DNA of 64,000 nucleotides from Pyricularia pennisetigena (Eukaryota > Ascomycota > Sordariomycetes > Magnaporthales > Pyriculariaceae). The notes beneath the pieces were generated by a model, which was not told where the DNA came from, ran no database searches, and worked only from the letters and a program-made list of their open reading frames with translations. A program made the position numbers and the translations under genes. Location of the stretch: assembly GCF_004337985.1 (NCBI RefSeq), contig NC_043741.1, positions 4,564,140 to 4,628,139 of the forward strand, written 5' to 3'. Shown here one piece after another: positions 24,075-36,627 of the stretch. The number at the start of each line of letters is the position of its first letter. Positions within the stretch are counted from its first letter, which is position 1.

Positions 24075-26805
24075 TCAATAGAGAGACGGCCGCACCTTGG
24101 TCCCGATGTTGCTATTCGATCCTGTCCGGACCCTCATGGAGACCCGGCTGAACAAACTCGGAGGTTTCTTGTGGCCTGTGCTGCCACTGCTGGTGCTCGC
24201 CTGATCCTCTGCGCCGTCGCCTTCCTTGAGCGTGCTGACTTCGATGTGGGACCGTGGGAAGATGCCCCATTTGCCCTTGGCATTCACGCCGGACCAGCAC
24301 CAGTGCCCTGGGTGCACCCATCCGATGTCTGTTATCGTCTCGCCCTTGTCGAACTTGAGCCATTCGCCTCTGTCCTTGCCCTTGACTGAAAACTTCCAGC
24401 GTGCCACCGCCCTCCTATTGGAGATGATGCCACCCAAGGCCATCTGTGATTTCGGTGGAGGCTCCAGCCTGACTGCGTCGGCAGGGAAACAGGCATGAAT
24501 GTTGTCTGACCACCCCACCGCCCACTCGCCGCCATACTGCTCTGGAAACTCAACCCCGAATATCCTCGTTCCGAGAGCAAACTGAAGTGGCGTTGCCCGG
24601 TCCGGTGGCATTTTCAACGTGCCGTAAGATTGCTTCACAGTGATCACCGAGGTCGCCACGGGGAGAAGCTCAACCTGCATCGCCAAGCTCCTGTCCTCTG
24701 CCAACTGGGACAGTTGCGGCGGGTTGGGGAGGTGAAGGTCATAGTTGTGCTCGAAGACGGCCGGCACCTCGGCCTCCTCAATGACAATCAATCCAGGTAT
24801 TGATGGGAGTGGTCGTGGGTGGCGTGCAATGTGCGCCAAGAGCTGCTTCTGTGAGAAGAAGACTGTCGCATCCATCTCCTCTGTTGTGCGGCCCAGCTGC
24901 TCACAAAAAAGGCAGGCATATACTTGATCGTCGACGTTTTTCGACGGCATATGACTCTTGACCAAAAATCGAAGCCTAAAGCCGACGCCGGTAGATCTTG
25001 ATATGAGATTCGCTTTTGCTGGGAATGCTGTCAGATACGAGTTGCCACTTTCGGGAGGGGGGAGATTGATTTATGAACATGGACTTACGTAGTCCTTTCC
25101 GGTCTGCCTCCATCTCTTCCCAGTCAAGTTCGTAGAGACATGCTTTGCATTTAGAAGCCGAGATTGAGCTGCCACCAAAGTTCTACCGTGTGTTAGTCCG
25201 TGATGAGCACGATTTTGGAAGAACACGTTGCCTTACGAAAGAAAGGGAGAAAAAAAATACTTACCAGTTTCTTGACTTGCCTGAAGCCATCATGGCCAGC
25301 AAGCGTGTCCTTTGCGCCCTCACAAAAGCCCTTCATTCGGTGAAATGAGCTTTGGGGCCCAATAGAGCAGTCTGGTATCCGGCTCGGCTGCAGGATGAGC
25401 GTCCGTTGTGTCTTTTCTGGTTCTACAGCTATCAGGCTGGATGGCGCGACCTCAGCTGGCTCCGATACTTGACTCTCTTCCTGTGAGGATACATCTGACG
25501 GGTCTCTTTCTGAAAGAGGACTCAGCGGCGGAGCGGTCAATGGGACGAAGTAGCCTTCCGGAGGCATAGCCAATACTGGTGTTTTATATGAGGGTGTGAG
25601 TGGGCTGACGGGCTCGCAGGCTGAGTCCCTTCTCTCGATGACATAGCTGGACTGCGACTCTGCGACTGAGCTATCCCTCGAGTGTCTTAACGAGCTCTTG
25701 CCCGCATCGGAAGAAAGAGACGAGAGCAACGACCTGTTTGTGGAAGTCGTCATCGGGGATGAAACAGTCATATCGCTCGAGTCTATACTATAGCAACGCC
25801 CATGGCTTTCTGTCGTCGTCTTGATCATCCTGAGAGGCAATGGAACAGCTGAGCTGCGACCACCTTCCTCTCCAATCTGATGCTCGGGGCCTTCGTGGCG
25901 TGTGGACTGGTTTAGATGAGGTTGTTCGACAGCACCGGTGCAAATGCCAGAGCTGCCAGAAGAACTTATGTGAAAGCTAGGAATATGCTCGTCCAGGCTG
26001 AATTCTGTGTCGATCGTGATCGCTTGGCCAGGGACGCTTCGTGTTGCGACTCTCCAGGGGCTCCTGACTGGACATGGTGGTGGCTCTATGGGGCGAACAG
26101 CCGTATCCCGAAACCCAAAGTCGAATTCCATATCGGACAAGGGGGTGGCGGTAAACCCCACAGAGGCCACTTGGTCGGTCTTTGGGGTGGCCAGATGGCC
26201 GGCAGCGTTTTCGGTCAGGGGCGACGTTGGTTCTAGCCGCATGCGCATCAAGATGTCCACAACCCTGGGTGCGCAGATACGTGAAAGGCTCCGGAGCTCC
26301 GTAAACCTATCTTCATCAAAACCGTCCGGCTCAACAAAGTCGTCAAACTCCCATAGGAGATCGCTGAGTTCTGAACGGTATTCCGCGATTTCGTCTGCCC
26401 GAAATGTCAGCGGCCTTGAGCCGTATTGGGTGAATGGGACAAAAATGACATTGCCGGGGTGTCATTCCGTATACATATATACATATGTCCTAGGCAGACA
26501 AGTAACAAGGCAGACAGGGCAGGGAAGCAGCAAAAAACCGGCTGCCAGCGGCTAAGGTGCTACTCACCGTTCTCCCTGAGAGCATCAATAAAGATGTCCC
26601 CTTGATTGGCGAGCAATTTGTCACACAAAGGCTCGATTTTCTTGACGGCACGCTCTCCCTCCCGCAGCAGGGCATTTGCTGCCTTGGTCATCAAGACCTT
26701 GGTGTGAGAGTCTTCGGCACCTCTGGCATTTTCCAACGCCGTCGTCCCCTTGGTCACAATCTCCCTAAAGGGCGAGAGAACAAGTTCTTTGGCGGCTTCT
26801 TCCAT
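24075..26805 (-). CDS. SH3-domain protein with cysteine-pair motifs
   Basis: Fungal protein of unknown function. Four exons: 26805-26568, 26394-25265, 25182-25089 and 25018-24075, giving 801 aa. Residues 1-140 are helical. A long Ser/Pro-rich disordered segment (about 150-440) carries many phospho-type SP/TP sites. Then come KCKAC (exon 3) and YACLFC (exon 4) cysteine pairs with an HIARH motif, suggesting a zinc-binding module split by intron 3. The C-terminal part has an SH3 domain (ARWKF, KGETITDIGWV, WCWSGVNAKGKWGIFPRSHIE) and, before it, a second SH3-like stretch (GEWAVGWSDNIHACFPADAVRL). Phases agree at all three introns; the exon 4 acceptor could lie 9 nt upstream without changing frame. 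This looks like an adaptor protein. I know no characterised orthologue. Confidence 0.8.
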
Positions 26806-29012
26806 GTTTGCTGATTTGCGTAGCCAATGTCTGATGAATCCTGTCAGTCGTTTGTTGATCCCATTTTATTTTCCTCTTGGGATGAGGTGATTGAGCATAT
26901 CAGCTCTCCCTCTTCGAGGTTTGGGCCCAGCTTTGGTTGCTCGGTCAATTCGTCCACATGAGATCAAAGAAACACCCAGGAACGAGATCAGGTGCGGCTT
27001 CCCGGGTCGCACAACGGGGATCTCTCAGTATCTCTTAAATGCGGCTTAGCTCTAGGTTAGGACTCGGGGGAAGCAAAGTTAAAAGGATTAAAAACAGGAT
27101 ATTCTGGCTGGTGATTTGTTGTTTGCGGCCTTGAAAAAAGCGTCGCAAAAGGATTGTGGGGTAGGAAAGGAATCTAGCCAAGGATTCACGCCGCCAAGAC
27201 TTGCGCTATTATGCACCTCCACATCCGCGACAAGACTTTCTTCTGCAACGGAAGCCGCAAAAGGTTGCAACATCAAAGGTTCGGCAAAAGGGCGTCTGGT
27301 GCTACTGCGGTAAGCGGGAAGTGTGACATGCAAGACTGCCGGAGATGTAGGGGGAATCGGGCAGGACTATAACCAAAAAAGCATGTCAGCTGAGCGATGC
27401 ACACCCTGGCTACTGTACATTCAAAAAGATGAAGTTGGTGGGGGAGACAGCCCGGCCAACCCCAGTTAGGCAGGTCCACTGTATCATGGTAATGTGCAGT
27501 AATTTGTGGCTAAGGCGGTAGGGCCAAAAGTCCAACAAGGGTGACCTCGAAACCTAGGCCCTAGCGTCTTGCTGACGAAATCTTTAGCACGCCGAATACC
27601 ATGATACAAAGCGTCGATGACCGCAGCTGAGGCTGACGTTGGGGAAACTATATCTCTCGCTTTGGTTATCCAAGCATAGGTACGCAATGTGTGTATGATT
27701 TGTTGTGTACTTGTGTTATGGTTATGTGTTATCATTTTGTTGGTGCCCTATCGAGGTCAACACATGCAAAACAGCCCAGTCCATCATCCATCCGTTCATT
27801 CGTCGTACATGTGATGATTTGTGTTTGTGATCATCGACTTGAAAAACGGTCGAAAGAATAGGCAAACTCGACCAGGGCTGACAACTTAGGCAGCTAAGGC
27901 ACATTGGATCCAGACCGCTCGCCTAGACAAGATTATTATAGAATAGGGTAAATCGGGACAGGCGATAGACAAGCCCAAAGACACAGCAAGCTAAACAAGA
28001 AGGACGAGCTAATCAATGTGGCGAAGAGATAATGGATATTAGAGTTAACACGCGAGCTAGGCGCTACAGCTGTCTTCCCCGCAGCCAACTTCGCTACCGC
28101 AATTGGTGGGAAAGGGTACACTTTTGTGGGTTGGACCGAGATTGATTGTTAGGCTCGGATCCCGTGGGGCGGGGGAGGGACTCGCAGCTTCACAAGTATT
28201 CTGTGCGCTTTTGGGGTAATAGAGAATTCCCCCGTTGTTGCTTAATAAGTGATGTTTCCGTTCTGCCGAAATACGATTGAAGGGACTGTACAGTAAGCAT
28301 ACATAATACTACTACTACTTGCTCGACTTTGCTTCCCTTGTTCTTGTTGTTAGTCCAGGTTCTTAATATGATCCGATCAAAGCCGATTCGATCCACGATG
28401 CAGTAACACACCCGTAAATACGTACTGCGTAAAGAAGTAAGATTGGCAGGCAACTTGTGGGCAAATAGTAACGCAAATAGGAAGGATGCGTCTACTATTG
28501 GTAGACGATAAAAACACTAGCGTCGATTCACGCAGGCCAATCAGTGAGGGAAAAAAAAAAATACCGCCTGTAGAATGCCCTTTTACTTCGGCAAACCCGG
28601 TGTTCATAACAAGAGGATTGAGACACGGTGCGCGGAACAAGGACAGGCATGAAGGCATCTATCTGATTTGGCAGTCGAAATCTCTCACTCCAGCCAAGAG
28701 GTTGCAGAGTGGATCTCATGCATCTGCCCGACCTCACACACTCTGATAGTCACGGCTAGCGCGTCTATAAAATTCAAAAGACAGCCGTGCTTAGTCACGT
28801 AATAATTAACCTAGGGTGCTCATAACTCATGTCTTGATAATGCTACGCTTTGCCATGACGGCAGGAATAGCCATAAACATTAAAGTCTCTCCTCAAGGTG
28901 AAACAATCTGGGGCCAATCCAACACTGGATAGTGGTGGTATCGTGCCCAATTTCTGCTTGTATTAGGTTCTCCCCGCGCTTTGAAGTCCCCGAAAACCCC
29001 AACCAAGCCCCC
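26806..29012. other. Gene-free stretch, 2.2 kb
   Basis: Contains the promoter of the SH3 gene and the region downstream of the TMEM16 gene. Open frames are under 95 codons and look random. A run of A/T tracts lies near 28551-28562. No RNA gene or repeat recognised. Confidence 0.55.
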
Positions 29013-31756
29013 TCACTTACGTGTCGTCTTTGTCGCATTATGGGCCGACTCGACCTGTAATGTGGAGTTAGCGCACACCCATATAGAAACAAGTCATGTG
29101 GGCGAGCACTTGGAAGCCGGGGCAACAACGAACCTCTGAGATCAAGCGACGCCCAACTTCAATCGTCTCACCCGCTCCTCTTTGACGGAGCCAGAAGCTG
29201 TTGAGTTAACTTTTGTCAGCGATTTGCCACCACGTAAAGTACATTTGAGACAACTTGAGGTGTGAATGCGGTACTTGCCTTTCTTCGGGAGATCCGTGGC
29301 CCTTGGTGGATGCAATCCTGGCCTCCTCCTCAAGAGAGTCACGCGTGATTTTCTCACTCCCGCTGAGTACCGCTGTAGCCGCTTTCTCGGCTTCATTGTG
29401 GCCCAAGGTGTCATCCAGCAGCCGCTTCCTCAGTGCAAACCTTTCCGCACGTTCCTTCTGGAGACCGGGGCTGTCGAGTTTTTCCACCACGTATCGGACT
29501 GCCAGTTGGACCACAAGGTAGACATGCTCCGCAACGAATATGCTTAGGAGCAGTGCCCAGCCACTCAAGTTTGAGGGGCGCCCATCAGGACCTTGTCGAT
29601 CGCTACTGCTGCTGAAGAGGTAAACTATTGCTGCGCTCGTCAGACTTCCCAGCCACGACAGGAATCCCAGAGAAGTTAACCAAGGGCCTATTGTATCATT
29701 CCTCCATGGAATCGGTCTTTGTGAACCGATGGCAATCTTCATGGCGTCTGATCTGGCCTCTACCCAGTTGTTGACCAGAAACGAACATGCGGTCAGTGGG
29801 AAAGCAACAGAAAACAATGATAGATATCCAAACTGAACCACCACTGTATGGAAGAAAAGAAGAAGAAGAAGAAAAAAACAAACGTCCAGTTAGCAAGAGT
29901 CAGTAATTTCCAAACAAGAATGAGAATTACGTACTTTCTCGATAGTCCGTGGTCACATCGTACACCTCCAACATGGCCTCATCTCGAACTCTGCCCAAGA
30001 AAGCTGCTTCTTCGGAAGGATCTTGGTGATGAACGGTTCCGCTCTGATGCATACCATCCTGCACCTTTTCAACTGCTTTGAAAACCTTGCGCTTGAAGTA
30101 CGGCACAAAGACTTCGAGGAGCAAGTTGACGATTTGCGCAGTGACCGTGAAATAGAACATTTGTTTAGTAAATCGATCCGGGTTGACGTGAAACTCCTTG
30201 GTCTTGATGCCCTTGCCCTCTCTGGTGAGTTTGCGAGCAGTGACTTGGAAGACATCAAGATGTGGAGCCAGAACCTTTCCGAATGGGATGTAAACAAAAG
30301 CAGTGAGGAACAGAGGCATATATGCCGTAATGAAGTTGATGACAAACATCTTTTGGACAAAAGATGCGTGATGCGCTGTTTATCATGGTCAGCTTCAATC
30401 CAACAAATGTGTGCAAACCAGGGTAAAGTTTCGCCCTCACCAGCCTCGGTTTCATAGTTCTCTAGAGCTGTCAGTTTGTCTGCTAAGCTGGTAAGAAGTG
30501 CAGTCAATGCCGGCATGAAAATCTGGCAAAAGTGTTAGTTTCTCGTCCCTTTGGCACTAATTAATCGAGGCAAAAATAAGGGGTCTTACTGTCAACAGAA
30601 CCGTCGGAAGGAACGTCTATGATATGCAGTTTAGCAAACAAACATTCTCATAAAAGCAGCGTTCGCAACTGTACTAACTACTCACCAGGTACTGCTTGAA
30701 GGGTCCGTTATAAACTTCCGTGATGAATATTTCGATGGCGAAGCATGAAAAGATCAAGCTGCCAAGAACGCCCATGCATGCAATGGCAAATGGAATCTGT
30801 AGAAGCTGTCTGGCCAGCCTTTTCATCGGGGGAAAGACTTTGATGATTTCGCCCGTGACTGGGTCTTGAGCTTCGCTCTCGTGCTGGAACTGAGGCCGCG
30901 GTTGTTGGATCTTAGAGACGCCTCTAACGCCCCACTGCACAGCCAGATCAACCTCCTTCTTCTTCCAGTACTCGAAGAACACCACGGACCACAGACAGTT
31001 CACCAAAGCATATACCCAGGAGAATTTTCCGAGTACAAGCCAGGCGGCGAATCCAAAGGCAGCAGGAAAGACGAGAAACTTGAAGTAGGACTGCAGAAAA
31101 GCAAAGTAAAAGGCAACGTCCTCGCCAAACTTGTCACGTATCTCGTTGAGGTCTTGGTCATCTAGGACGTACTTGGTGCTCCATCGTTTGATCCAGTCCC
31201 TGTTGAACTTGTGATCGTGAAGCGGAAAGATGGACGCAACATGTTTCCACTGGCCACTGCGTGGCGTGATACCCGCGCCGCCCTCATTCTTGGGCTTGCA
31301 GATGAGCATATAAGCTAGTCTCAGTCGCTCTGCCTCCGAGACTGGCTCCTCTTCAAAGTGGTTTGTCAAATCCTGTTTGTTGGGCGCGGAGGCGCGGACA
31401 CCGTATAGCCAGTCTTGCAAGCGATGCCGGTAGACTTGTGCATGCAGCAGCTTGTCCGACGTGATCTTGAGGAAGATTAACAGCGAGGATTTGCCTCCAT
31501 GACGGACCTCTGTCGCGAATCCTACGCCGGCCAGGGCCTTGACGAGCTGGATAAATGTCGCCTCTGCCTCAGCCCTTTCGGCTTCGCTTGGTGGGATGTG
31601 GTAGTCCACGACATAGTCAACGCTGTCGTTATGTCAGTATTGTTGCAACCGAAAGCGACTCAGAAACCTAAAGGCTGGGCATGCATACCCGAAATTTTCC
31701 TGGAGCTCAGGCCGGCTGGCACTATCGGACCCGTATAGGGTTTTTAATGTCGCCAT
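29013..31756 (-). CDS. TMEM16/anoctamin family lipid scramblase (Ist2-like)
   Basis: Calcium-regulated phospholipid scramblase family; fungal relatives sit at the ER or plasma membrane. Eight exons: 31756-31689, 31622-30686, 30616-30590, 30522-30441, 30375-29935, 29843-29279, 29197-29134 and 29054-29013, total 741 aa, close to the fungal TMEM16 proteins of known structure (about 735). Motifs in order: VDYVVDYHIP cytosolic domain; IFITEVYNGPFKQYL; FVINFITAYMPLFLTAFVYIPFG; VVQFGYLSLFSVAFPLTACSF; and NNWVEARSDAMKI, whose Asn/Glu pair matches the calcium-site helix. Intron 6 has a GC donor (AG/GCAAGT) and restores an FWLRQRG C-terminus. The last two short exons are less certain; another downstream exon is possible because the stop overlaps a GTAAGT. 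Divergent from the metallophosphoesterase gene. Confidence 0.9.
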
Positions 31757-32986
31757 CCTTGGCTCTTGGTATTGAGGAGTGGGGCACGAGGGTTGTTGGG
31801 AAAAGTTGAGAGTGTTGATCGGACGAAGCAAAAATTGCAAGGACGAGGAGGGAGGTTGGGTTGGCTAAGCTCCAAAATATGGCATCCAATACAATTCTAC
31901 TTGATCAAGGTATTGAAGAACAACGGGGGTTAGTTGATTTTGTAGGTATGGTTGTGGACATTGAGATGTCATGGATGGTCAAGCTTTCAAATTGCACCTC
32001 AACTTGCTAAATTCCCAGAAATCGACGAAGAGTAACGTCACCATTACTGCGCGATTCCCTGTCTGGAAGTGGCACAACAGGGGATCCCTGTTAAAGTTTA
32101 TCACGCTAACTACCCCACCTTGCAGGGTTAGATCACAAACCGATGAGGCAACCGTTGGTAAGGGATAATTGATGAGCTTTATATTCAATCTCTGTATGTG
32201 TAAACATCTAGATAATATTGGCTTGGGATTGATTTCCTAAGCTCCCGGGGTTGATCAATCAGGCGCTGACCGGGGTTGGAAAACTACAAAACCATCAGTT
32301 TCATTCATTGCCGTTAGACTTGGTAGGTGGCCAGAAGACCTGGTGCAACCGGGGCAAAACATTGCAGTACAATGCATGTACCTTGGGCAGGTTGGGCTTA
32401 GCAAACAGTCAACTTTATTCCTGAGAAATCAACCCTGACCCGCCTGATGATGAATTTTTGCGCCGACTGCAAGTTTGCCTGAACATGCATACGGACAAAC
32501 ATTCGCCTTACTTTACCCTCTAACAGTAACGGCCTGGGCAACTGACGGGCAGGGCAGATATCAGGATAAATACAAGTATATTTGTCTACCGGGCTGGTAG
32601 AGAGGTTGAATCCAAAGACAACTTTAACAGCATCAGAACTTGCGCTACTGTTATTATTATATTCATCAAAGTTCAAACGTCACATTAACCATTTGGAACT
32701 TGATCGCATTGGGTTGCCCATCAAAGCGTCAGCGTGGGTATCTGTGCCGGAAGAAAGCTTACAGGGGGTTTCAGGCCGTCCGAGGGACCCAGTAGCTTAA
32801 TTCCGCACACCCCGTTAATTATGACATCAAGCACAATTAAAACCACGAACGACGTGTTGAACCCCAATTTCTTTTCAGCAGCTCCTCTTTCGTACATGTT
32901 AAGCTGTTTACCGGTACCATTCCCCAACAATTAAACTTACCCAAATTTTACTGGCAACGAGACATATTTTCTGTATCGTGTCCGCA
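31757..32986. other. Divergent promoter region, TMEM16 / metallophosphoesterase
   Basis: 1.2 kb between two divergent start codons, AT-richer than the flanking genes. No gene or named element recognised. Confidence 0.55.
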
Positions 32987-33756
32987 ATGGGGGTCTTGTC
33001 TCGCATCGGCCTCCGACGGGCCAACCAGTGGGAGGCCCCCACGCTATTGGACAAGCTGCTCGACGGACCTCTGCACTACCTGGTTGCCGTCATCTATGGA
33101 GTCTTGGTGTGGCTCCGAGGCCGCCCCTTTGCACCGCCGTCCGGCCGGCAGCGTGTGCGGGTAGTTTGCATATCGGACACCCATGACCTGACCCTTGACA
33201 CCGTCCCAGACGGCGACCTGCTCATACATGCCGGAGATCTCACAAATGCAGGCACCGTCAAAGACATCCAGCGGCAGATTGACTGGCTTGCATCTCTGCC
33301 TCATCAGCACAAGGTTATGATTGCCGGTAAGAGAAGCCATGCGTAAATCAGTTGAGAGGCCGTTGCTGACATGGTTTCCAGGCAATCATGATACCTGGCT
33401 TGACCCGGTCTCTCGAAAGACGCTTGTCAACAAGTCGGCAGAGGACCCTTCGGCTGTGCCGGACTTTAAAGGCATTCACTACTTGGAAGACAAGTCGGTC
33501 CAACTGGTGTTCAAACCCAGCGGCTGCACGCTCAACGTCTACGGCTCACCGCACATCCCGCGCTGCGGCGGGAGTGACTTTGCATTCCAGTATATGAGGA
33601 ACGACCCTCCCTGGGCTAATAAAATCCCAAAGGCAACCGACATATTGGTCACGCACACGCCACCGGTAAGGAACTACCACGCCAAACTTTTCCAGTCAAT
33701 GGCCCTCTTGGGCCTTAGAGAGGTATACAAGAGAGACTGACTGAGCCACCCAAAAC

Positions 33757-33787
<31 letters not shown>

Positions 33788-34161
33788 AGCAACATCACCT
33801 TGACCTTGGACTCGGCTGCAGCGGATTGCTCAGCGAGATATGGCGGGTCAAACCCCGCCTGCATGTCTTCGGCCACGTCCACACTGCTGCTGGCCGCCAG
33901 GCGGTCTACTTTGACGATTGCCAGCTGGCCTTTGAGAGCCTCATGGCCAGGCCGAGGAGAGGTGTTTTTCGGGATCTGATGCTGCCGCATGCAGGCTGGA
34001 TCGATGCATGCAAGGTGGTCCTGTACGGTCTCAACGCGGTTCTTTTCAAGTGGATAATGCAAGGCCCTGGCCCCAACCACGGAGGGCTGATGGTGAACGC
34101 CGCCCAGATGTATCGCAACACTGGAAAGCTGGGAAATCGGCCACAGGTTGTGGATATGTAA
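32987..34161 (+). CDS. Membrane-anchored calcineurin-like metallophosphoesterase
   Basis: Predicted two-metal phosphoesterase; substrate unknown. Exons 32987-33326, 33382-33665 and 33790-34161 give 331 aa. The full metal-ligand set is present: CISDTHD (about residue 63), HAGDLT (about 84), GNHDTW across intron 1 (about 115), THTPP before intron 2, and FGHVH (about 235). A hydrophobic segment at about 28-44 (LHYLVAVIYGVLVWL) suggests an N-terminal anchor. Intron 2 (124 nt) holds a run of 28 A and is supported by restoration of the HHLDLGLGC motif. The upstream in-frame GTG at 32978 is not a eukaryotic start, so ATG 32987 was chosen. Related fungal proteins are often annotated as ser/thr phosphatase-like. 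Confidence 0.9.
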
Positions 34162-34780
34162 TACGATAGGCCGGGTCACAGACAGACCTTGTTGCCATAA
34201 AAGAGGTATGCTTAGCATAACGGGCCTCATTTGTTGAGGGGGTGGGGGCAAGCAGGATTCCATGTTAATGTTTACTCCAGCAAAAACAACTGTCAACCAA
34301 TAGATGTGCAATGTATATTATAGAACTCATCATGCCGATAGATACAAAAGCTAAACAGTTCCATCAAACTTGCTACGATTCATACGGCAACTCAATAGTC
34401 AATGCGCTTGAAATCAGCTAGCTTTCTTAGTATTTCGAGTGTTCTACGCTTTGTAATACATATAATCCCAAGCATTATTACATTGCATTTGAAGTCTTGC
34501 ACTTGTGGTAAACATTACGGTTTTTTTTTTTATAACAGGTAATTAGCTGGGCCCTTGTTTTATAAATCGTCAACGAGGCTTAAGAGTCCTGATAACGCGA
34601 GCCTATATTTACACCGTAACAGATAACCCGAAACCCAACTCCATCAAACGCCTCCGCATGCATATTCTGGTCATGTACATGGATTTCTAGGTTCCATCAT
34701 CCAGTCCCACACGCCCAGCTCGTGTACTCTATATCAAAACAAACACACACACGCGCACACCCTGCTGATCAATTGGCGGC
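34162..34780. other. Convergent intergenic region
   Basis: AT-rich 3' region between the metallophosphoesterase and PEX12 genes. Contains a (CA)-rich patch at 34739-34759. No gene seen. Confidence 0.6.
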
Positions 34781-36142
34781 TTACACCATTATCCTGCGCA
34801 GCCCCTCGGTGCCCCCGAGGACTCGCCTGCCCGTCACGGCACATCTACCTGCGCCGCTCTCCCACCTTCCAGCCCTGCCGATCGCCATGAAGGCTTCTTG
34901 CTTTGGGTGCTCGCCTGCGACCCACTTGTGTATGCAGACGTAGCAGTACACTATTCCCGTCTGGCAGGCCGTTGCGGTTGTGATGTCGTCGCCGCAGATT
35001 GGACACAGGTCCATATCGGCCGGCGGTGGCACCGTCAGGATGGGCAGTAGCGACGTCGCCGCGATGGGTGCATCCTCTGCCCGCGGCTCCTGGGTGTCTT
35101 CTTCCGAGTCTCCCTCCGTCTTCTTCTCGTCCGCTCGCGCCGAAGCACCAGGAATCGAGGACCCCGTTGCGCCTGTCGCCCCCTTCGAACTCTGCCGCCC
35201 CGGCACTCCGAGTCCCGCGACGATGGGCGGCGGCAGCTCGATGCCCTCTGCCGCCCGGCGAGAAAGCTGTTTGGCAAAGTCAGATGCATACCACCACTCG
35301 AGGAACTTGAGCAATATGATGCTGGTTGGCAGGGCCAGGGAGAGGCCCGAGAGGACTTTAGATGCCAATCCGGCCGGCGAGAGCAGTGACCTCGGACCTG
35401 GTGGGTGGCCCGCTTCCGGCCCTATCTCTCCTTTCTCCAGGGCCTCAATGGCCTGGTAGTCGGCCGCGCTCATGCGGCGGATGCGCGTGCCCACCAGCCA
35501 TAACAGCGGGCTGTGGAAGCGGCTGTTGTCAAACAGGTAGGCCAGGCTGAAGGCCAGCGTGGCAAAGTGGTAGCCGGCGTTTAGGCTCGGGTAGATGCGG
35601 CGGAGGAACCACCTGTAGTAGAACTCGAGCTTCTCGCGCAGCGGTGCGCCGGGCAGCGGTGGCTGATTGTAGGCGGAGCCCAGGAGCGTAGCACGGGGGG
35701 CGTCAATCTCGTGAGCCTCGTCCAGTCGCCGCTTGACGTAGGGGAACAGAACCAGGACGGCGAGGTTCTTCCATATGTCCGAGGTCCTGAGGCGCAAGGT
35801 CTCGCGGACGATGGTCGGGGCGGCCGAAGAGGCACGGGGGAGATCGGCGGTGGAGACGGTCGAGGCGCGCTCGCGCTTTAAGCCGTAAAAGTGCTCGGTG
35901 AAGGAGCCTCCGCGGGTGCGAAGGTAGTATCGCTCGACTATGAGGGCGGCGAGGGCATACAGCTCATCGAAGGAGTTGAGAGCGCGCAACAGGTAGCGCG
36001 GATAACGCTGGGTCGCGACGGTCAAGAGGTAGCGGATTGTCGGTGGCAGCAAGCCGGCGAGCTGTTGCTCCGAGAGCAGTTCGAACAGTGACGGCTTCCC
36101 CTCATCGAAAGGGTTGCCGCGAAGGGCGCTGACATACTCCAT
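34781..36142 (-). CDS. PEX12: PEX12, peroxisomal RING ubiquitin ligase subunit
   Basis: One of the three RING peroxins (with Pex2 and Pex10) that form the peroxisomal membrane ubiquitin ligase channel recycling the import receptor Pex5. A single exon encodes 453 aa. The N-terminus [19 protein letters not shown] and the following helices ([27 protein letters not shown]) are diagnostic, as is the [19 protein letters not shown] stretch. The C-terminal RING is at about 380-434 (CPIC, then C, then YCYVC, HKW, C). As usual for Pex12 it lacks some canonical zinc ligands. The middle holds a Ser/Gly-rich insert (about 310-360). Divergent from the thioesterase gene with 485 bp between start codons. Confidence 0.94.
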   Translation of the reverse strand: MEYVSALRGNPFDEGKPSLFELLSEQQLAGLLPPTIRYLLTVATQRYPRYLLRALNSFDELYALAALIVERYYLRTRGGSFTEHFYGLKRERASTVSTADLPRASSAAPTIVRETLRLRTSDIWKNLAVLVLFPYVKRRLDEAHEIDAPRATLLGSAYNQPPLPGAPLREKLEFYYRWFLRRIYPSLNAGYHFATLAFSLAYLFDNSRFHSPLLWLVGTRIRRMSAADYQAIEALEKGEIGPEAGHPPGPRSLLSPAGLASKVLSGLSLALPTSIILLKFLEWWYASDFAKQLSRRAAEGIELPPPIVAGLGVPGRQSSKGATGATGSSIPGASARADEKKTEGDSEEDTQEPRAEDAPIAATSLLPILTVPPPADMDLCPICGDDITTATACQTGIVYCYVCIHKWVAGEHPKQEAFMAIGRAGRWESGAGRCAVTGRRVLGGTEGLRRIMV

Positions 36143-36627
36143 GGTTGCAGCGCATGGGTAGACCGACCTTTAACACACCATGTAGCGCCACAAAGACACT
36201 GGCGATTACTCGGATATTTAAGATTTATCGTGTTGCTTGGATTTGATGGGCGTTGATGTGGATGAGTCGAGTTTAGCCCCAATTGGAGGTTGCCGATTGG
36301 AGTTGCAGTGGACTGGTGGTGGATGCCGTCAGCACTATGGAGTTGAGCCGAGGTTCAAACTCCGGGGAAGGAGTGGTCGCTTGGGCCCACCCGTCCGTCC
36401 AACTCTCGCACTCTTGGACAAAGACAGTATACTCTAATTCTGTAATTACCTGGTAGGACGCCGACACTAGTTCTGTTAGGCATTTCGGGAGCAACTTTCA
36501 CTCAAAAACAGACAGATCAACGTGTCCCCATAACCAACTCATAGAATCTCTTGAGAGCAGGAACCTTTTCCCTGAAAAAGACCAAGAGACAACATACAGT
36601 TACAAAAAAATAAAAAACAAGAACAAA
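36143..36627. promoter_or_regulatory. Shared divergent promoter, PEX12 / thioesterase
   Basis: 485 bp between the start codons of two genes with peroxisomal roles. In fungi, fatty-acid genes are often induced through CCTCGG (FarA/FarB) boxes. I did not find a convincing copy here, so co-regulation is inferred from arrangement only. Confidence 0.45.

Noticed and set aside
36350..36365. GGTTCAAACTCC, resembling a tRNA B box
   Set aside because: The flanking bases do not form a T-arm stem and no A box or acceptor stem is present. No tRNA could be supported anywhere in the window.
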